Part shown: piece after piece, positions 60,272 through 64,000 of the stretch | Position numbering within the stretch: the stretch's first letter is position 1 | Layout of the letters: each line of letters opens with the position of its first letter | Source: Vespula vulgaris | Taxonomy: Eukaryota > Arthropoda > Insecta > Hymenoptera > Vespidae | Assembly (NCBI RefSeq): GCF_905475345.1 | Contig: NC_066588.1 | Span: forward strand, 9,760,001 to 9,824,000 | Length of the DNA: 64,000 bases | Reading direction: 5' to 3' | Program-made: the position numbers and the translations under genes | The notes under the pieces: model-generated | Seen by the model: the letters and a program-made list of their open reading frames with translations, nothing else | Database searches by the model: none | Told to the model about the DNA's origin: nothing

Positions 60272-61846
60272 CGATATTTTTGATTAATCTAAAAAACAAC
60301 AAAAAATATTCATGATTAACGTTCAATCATCCATGGCCCAAACATTTAATTATATATTTTTCAATGTGGCTGGAAAAAATGTTGTTATGTAATGTTATGC
60401 AGGAAATTATTTTAGTACTCGTAACATTTATCTACTAGCTTCATTAACAGGATATCTAAACCATACCAAAGCAAATGATAGTGATACAATGTTACAATTG
60501 CTATATGACAGATATATAAAAATCTTTTTTCTTTTCCACAAATGCTCTTCATATAGCAAGTTATACAATTCAGAACTACGCAATCTAATGTACGTTATAA
60601 TGGTAGATTTTGAATAGTCAATATTTACTATATAAATTTTTTTGCCAATATACAATCGATACATCGAAACTTGTTTTATAAAGAACAAGGAAATTAAGAT
60701 ATAAGCTACTTTGTTTCCAAGCTAAATTCTTGACAATGCTTGTACATTTTAGTTGTAGCAATACAATGTCCATCCATGCAGCCAGCCAGAGGAAAGTTCA
60801 GGACAATATAATAATTAAGGTGCAAGTGAGAAAAAAGCAGTGATAAGTATCAGTCAAAAGTCAACGTACAATATTAATTCCGTCAGTGGTAGTGAGAAAA
60901 CTCATTGTACTATCAGCGACTACTAGCAAGCACAAGGTCATAATGTACAGATTGTACATTTTTATTTAAATAATGTCAAATATATGCAAAAAGTGATCGA
61001 TACAAAAAAAAGAGTAGAAGTGTTTCCATATTGTGCCATTTGCAAATTGAAGATGTTATCATAGATTGTAATGAACATTCGTTAAAAAGCAATTATAAAG
61101 TATTCAAAATTATCCTAACAAACACTTTTACCATATTGCATCATTCACACACACACATCATGTATTAACATGTATTTTTTTATAATGTCAAATATGAATA
61201 AATCCAAGCTTTTAAGAAATTGTTTTGCTGCAATGAGTCTGATATTTTTCCATATATATATTTAACTCTGTGTAAGTAAATACATATATGTATTCATGTA
61301 CAAAATGTACAATATATTATATACATACAAATTCATATAGACAGTAACGTTGATACATGCATCTACATGAGCAAAAATTCTTTAAAAATAAATTAAATGA
61401 TCTCTTGTATATAAAAATAAAATATTTTATTTAAATATCGATGTCAAGGTAAGAATTAAATACTTATACTTTTGAATAATGCATTATTATATTTTTTCCA
61501 AACGATGAACTATAATTCAACGCAATTTTAATCTTACTCTCGATTGAAAAAAGGTTTATTTCTCGAAAAGTAACTGACAAGCAATTGACAATATTTATTT
61601 AGAAACTTTAAAAATAATAACAATATTTAAAATCACTTATATCATATGTTACTTTACAAAATATATTTTAGCATTGTTAAAAATTTTAATACGACTAACA
61701 ATAAGTGCGATAACTTTTATTTCAATTCTTGAATTTGCAATGTGGAGACCAATGAGAGGGCTTGTAACATATTGTCGCTTCGGTAAAATCTAGGCGGTAA
61801 AGAAATAATTCCTATGCTCTTTCGTTTACTTTAATTTATTCCGAAA
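60272..61846 (+). other. WBP1-like 3'UTR and spacer to LSm7
   Basis: AT-rich with no ORF of note. A canonical AATAAA at 61,197-61,202 would give a 3'UTR of roughly 0.95 kb. The LSm7 promoter should lie in 61,730-61,840, where base composition becomes more balanced. Confidence 0.5.
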
Positions 61847-62419
61847 ATGTCGGTAAGTTTATAAGAATATAATTCTTTTTAAAACTTTTAAAGATAATGC
61901 AAATATTTTAATTTATAATGTATCTTCACTATCTTCTTTCAGACGACTAAACAGGTAAAATTATTATAATATAACCTTATATTTTCCGGTATTTTCAAAA
62001 TACGTTTTTGCAGCAACAAAACGCGCATGGAGATCATAAAGAGAAGAAAAGGAAAGAAAGTATTCTTGATTTATCTAAATATCTTGAAAAAAATATCCGA
62101 GTCAAATTCGCTGGAGGAAGGGAGGCAGCAGGTATTTTGAAAGGTTATGATCCTCTTTTAAACTTAGTACTTGACAATACTACTGAATATCTCAGGGGTG
62201 AGTATCATATTAAAAATGTTAAGTATTTCTTTATGATATAAGTTAAAAAATAACAAATTCCTTTTAATTTATCGAATAGATCCTGATGATCCTTACAAAT
62301 TAAACCAAGACACACGTATGTTGGGTTTAACAGTCTGTAGAGGAACTTCAGTGGTACTTATTTGTCCAGTCGATGGCATGGAATCTATACAAAATCCATT
62401 TATACAACAGGAAGGTTAA
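61847..62419 (+). CDS. LSm7: U6 snRNA-associated Sm-like protein LSm7
   Basis: Exons 61847-61852, 61943-61954, 62014-62197 and 62280-62419; 113 aa. LSm7 is one of seven subunits of the cytoplasmic LSm1-7 ring (mRNA decapping/decay) and of the nuclear LSm2-8 ring (binds the U6 3' end). The Sm1 motif has IRVKFAGGREAAGILKGYD and LNLVLDN. Sm2 has LGLTVCRGTSVVLICP. The segment TEYLRDPDDPYKL and the tail NPFIQQEG are characteristic of LSm7. The first coding exon holds only ATG TCG and the second only 12 nt (TTKQ); both are flanked by good GT..AG borders. AATAAA lies near 62,692. Length is normal for the family. Confidence 0.95.
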
Positions 62420-62800
62420 ATAATTAGTTTATATATATATATATATATGGTGTCTATATGTGTATATATATACATATATATACATATATACATATATATA
62501 TATATATAAAGCAATTTATATAATTTCCTAAAACAGAAGTATGTTTTATTATTCAACAACAATAATATTTAATATAGATTTGGTAAGAAAAGAAATATTT
62601 TTTGTTTTTCATTGTATACAAAACTATTTTATGTAAAAAATATAAAAAGTAATCTTTTTATTAAAGCATATCTTTTATAGTTTACCTTTTAAATAAATAA
62701 CAGTCTTATGTTTATATCAAATATAGCATAGTGCAACTATATTAAACAGCAACTTCCTAAGATATGTCTGAGAATATATGTATTACACATTCTAATATGT
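62420..62800. other. Convergent 3' region of LSm7 and the chitin deacetylase
   Basis: Contains a TA/CATA-rich run (62,432-62,508) able to fold into hairpins. A plus-strand AATAAA lies near 62,692 and a minus-strand signal (TTTATT on plus) near 62,656, so the two mRNAs may overlap at their 3' ends. Confidence 0.5.
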
Positions 62801-64000
62801 TTAATCTTGTCCAAATTCATTTCTTAACCATGGATACTCTTTCGGACATTCAAAACAAGTGTATAAATCTCTGTAAGACTTCAATATTTTACTAGGAAGT
62901 GAACAAGTTGTAGGTACATCGCATACAATTTCAAATTTTTCAAATTGATGTTCTTTGCATTGCCATGATTCAAATTTGTGAAGTTGATCTATGGATGTCG
63001 GAGAACGCATCCATTTTATAATTTGATGACTTGTTACAAAATACACGTCAGGTAGTCGAAGTACATCTTCCAAAAATTTCTAAATATGCATATAACAATA
63101 TCAATGAGTATATATTTAATATATAGAATTTATGAAGGCATACAATAAAACTTGAAAAGTATCTTACATTAAAAGCATGAAAATATGTTGAAGTTTGGAA
63201 CCATGATGTATGAAAATGAAGACCCATAGGCGCACGATTGCTGAGGTAATGTCTTTTAAAATTTAACATTAACATTTCATAAACATCTTCACCTGATAAA
63301 TTAGATGGGCAAGAATCCATAGTTGCACAAGTGTATTCCTAATGTATAAATGTGTGTGTTTATTATTTAATCAGTGATTCTTTAAAATTTTCCAATTTGT
63401 AATGATTACTTACACCTACTATAAATTGGTTTAATGGAAGTTCCCATATGCCAGGATAGACACGTGTGGGACAGAGTTGATTTGATCCTACACATGCATG
63501 TGGTATTTTATAATCAAGAGTGTAAGGCCATACTGGCGTATTTGAAAATGGTACTACTATGGATGAATCATACACAAATCCGAATTCCAACATCATTAAA
63601 AATTGACGATTCCAACCCACTTGCAAAAAAGGTGCCCTTAATCCTGGAACGAATTCCAAAAATATGAAAATTGGGATTTTACTTTCACTTGTGCTCTATC
63701 CGTATAAAACATACGACAGACCTTTAATATCCTCTATCCTTACAGCAGCATATTTGTTAATAATATTTGCAATACCGACCATTTCATCAAACCAATCTTC
63801 AACGGTTGCATTTCGCGACCACCATTCTTCTGGTCCACGATGACTATGAAATATAAAATTTTGTGACAGAATCTAACAAGTATTATTTTTAAAAAACAAA
63901 GTATTTACGTAATCGAATGGACTGCAATTTCATGACCTTTGTTCCACAAATACTGAACATCTCTATAATTAGTAAATTGGTGACTGACATAAAAAGTTCC
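62801..64000 (-). CDS. Insect chitin deacetylase, C-terminal part (runs off the right edge)
   Basis: Exons on the minus strand: 63909-64000 (5' end outside the window), 63722-63843, 63414-63643, 63168-63338, 62801-63079; 297 codons plus stop, in phase. The enzyme removes acetyl groups from chitin in cuticle, trachea or peritrophic matrix (carbohydrate esterase family 4). Visible CE4 motifs: VHSITHRG with the metal-binding H-x-x-x-H, LRAPFL (motif 3), DSSIV (motif 4), and GLHFHTSWF (motif 5). Additional insect CDA hallmarks are NRQFLMM, WPYTLDYK, LSGEDVY, NFKRHYLSNRAP and the ending YPWLRNEFG. The TFDD motif and any chitin-binding or LDLa domains would be upstream, outside the window. The donor after 63,722 (GTCTGT) is non-consensus. 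Group within the CDA family not decided. Confidence 0.95.

Overview
This looks like a nuclear segment from an insect, most likely a hymenopteran. The basis is short introns with GT..AG borders, AT-rich third codon positions, insect-type protein families (an insect-like chitin deacetylase among them) and very dense (GA/TC)n microsatellites. The order-level call is an inference from style, not from a species-diagnostic sequence. There are no bacterial operons, no CRISPR array, and no intact transposon ORF that I can see.

Layout. (1) Positions 1-34,714 hold no convincing protein-coding exon. This part is packed with simple repeats and contains several old tandem duplications. I read it as the first intron of a minus-strand gene whose first coding exon is at 34,715-34,754. 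That exon encodes MSRRKQSNPKPLK and ends in a perfect GTGAGT donor. MSRRKQ-x-x-P is the N-terminal NuRD-recruiting motif shared by FOG/U-shaped, SALL and BCL11 zinc-finger proteins; the SNP version is closest to FOG. The remaining exons would lie beyond the left edge. (2) 35,200-36,270 is a promoter zone, apparently divergent between that gene and Ars2. (3) 36,200-45,700 (+) is a complete Ars2/Serrate gene: 14 constant coding exons followed by two alternative terminal exons. (4) 45,879-51,947 (-) is a type II membrane protein with four LDL-receptor class A modules and two alternative first coding exons. A small plus-strand gene (50,106-50,838) is nested in its intron. (5) 51,948-58,147 is non-coding, with a tRNA-Ala(TGC) at 54,418-54,489. 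(6) 58,148-60,271 (+) is a WBP1-like PPxY membrane adaptor. (7) 61,847-62,419 (+) is LSm7. (8) 62,801-64,000 (-) is the C-terminal part of a chitin deacetylase running off the right edge.

Exon structures were assembled by hand. Every proposed junction has GT..AG borders, reading phase is kept throughout, and each complete CDS length is divisible by three: Ars2 2,769 or 2,772 nt; LDLa gene 2,217 or 1,206 nt; nested gene 351 nt; WBP1-like 1,209 nt; LSm7 342 nt.

Two of the genes act in RNA metabolism: Ars2 (cap-binding complex adaptor) and LSm7 (mRNA decay and U6 snRNP ring). I see no evidence that the neighbouring genes form one pathway. The most interesting points are the duplicated Ars2 C-terminal exons, the FOG-type first exon that gives meaning to 34 kb of apparent desert, the two-promoter LDLa receptor with an 18-nt microexon and a nested antisense gene, and an unexplained GC-rich hairpin block inside an Ars2 intron.
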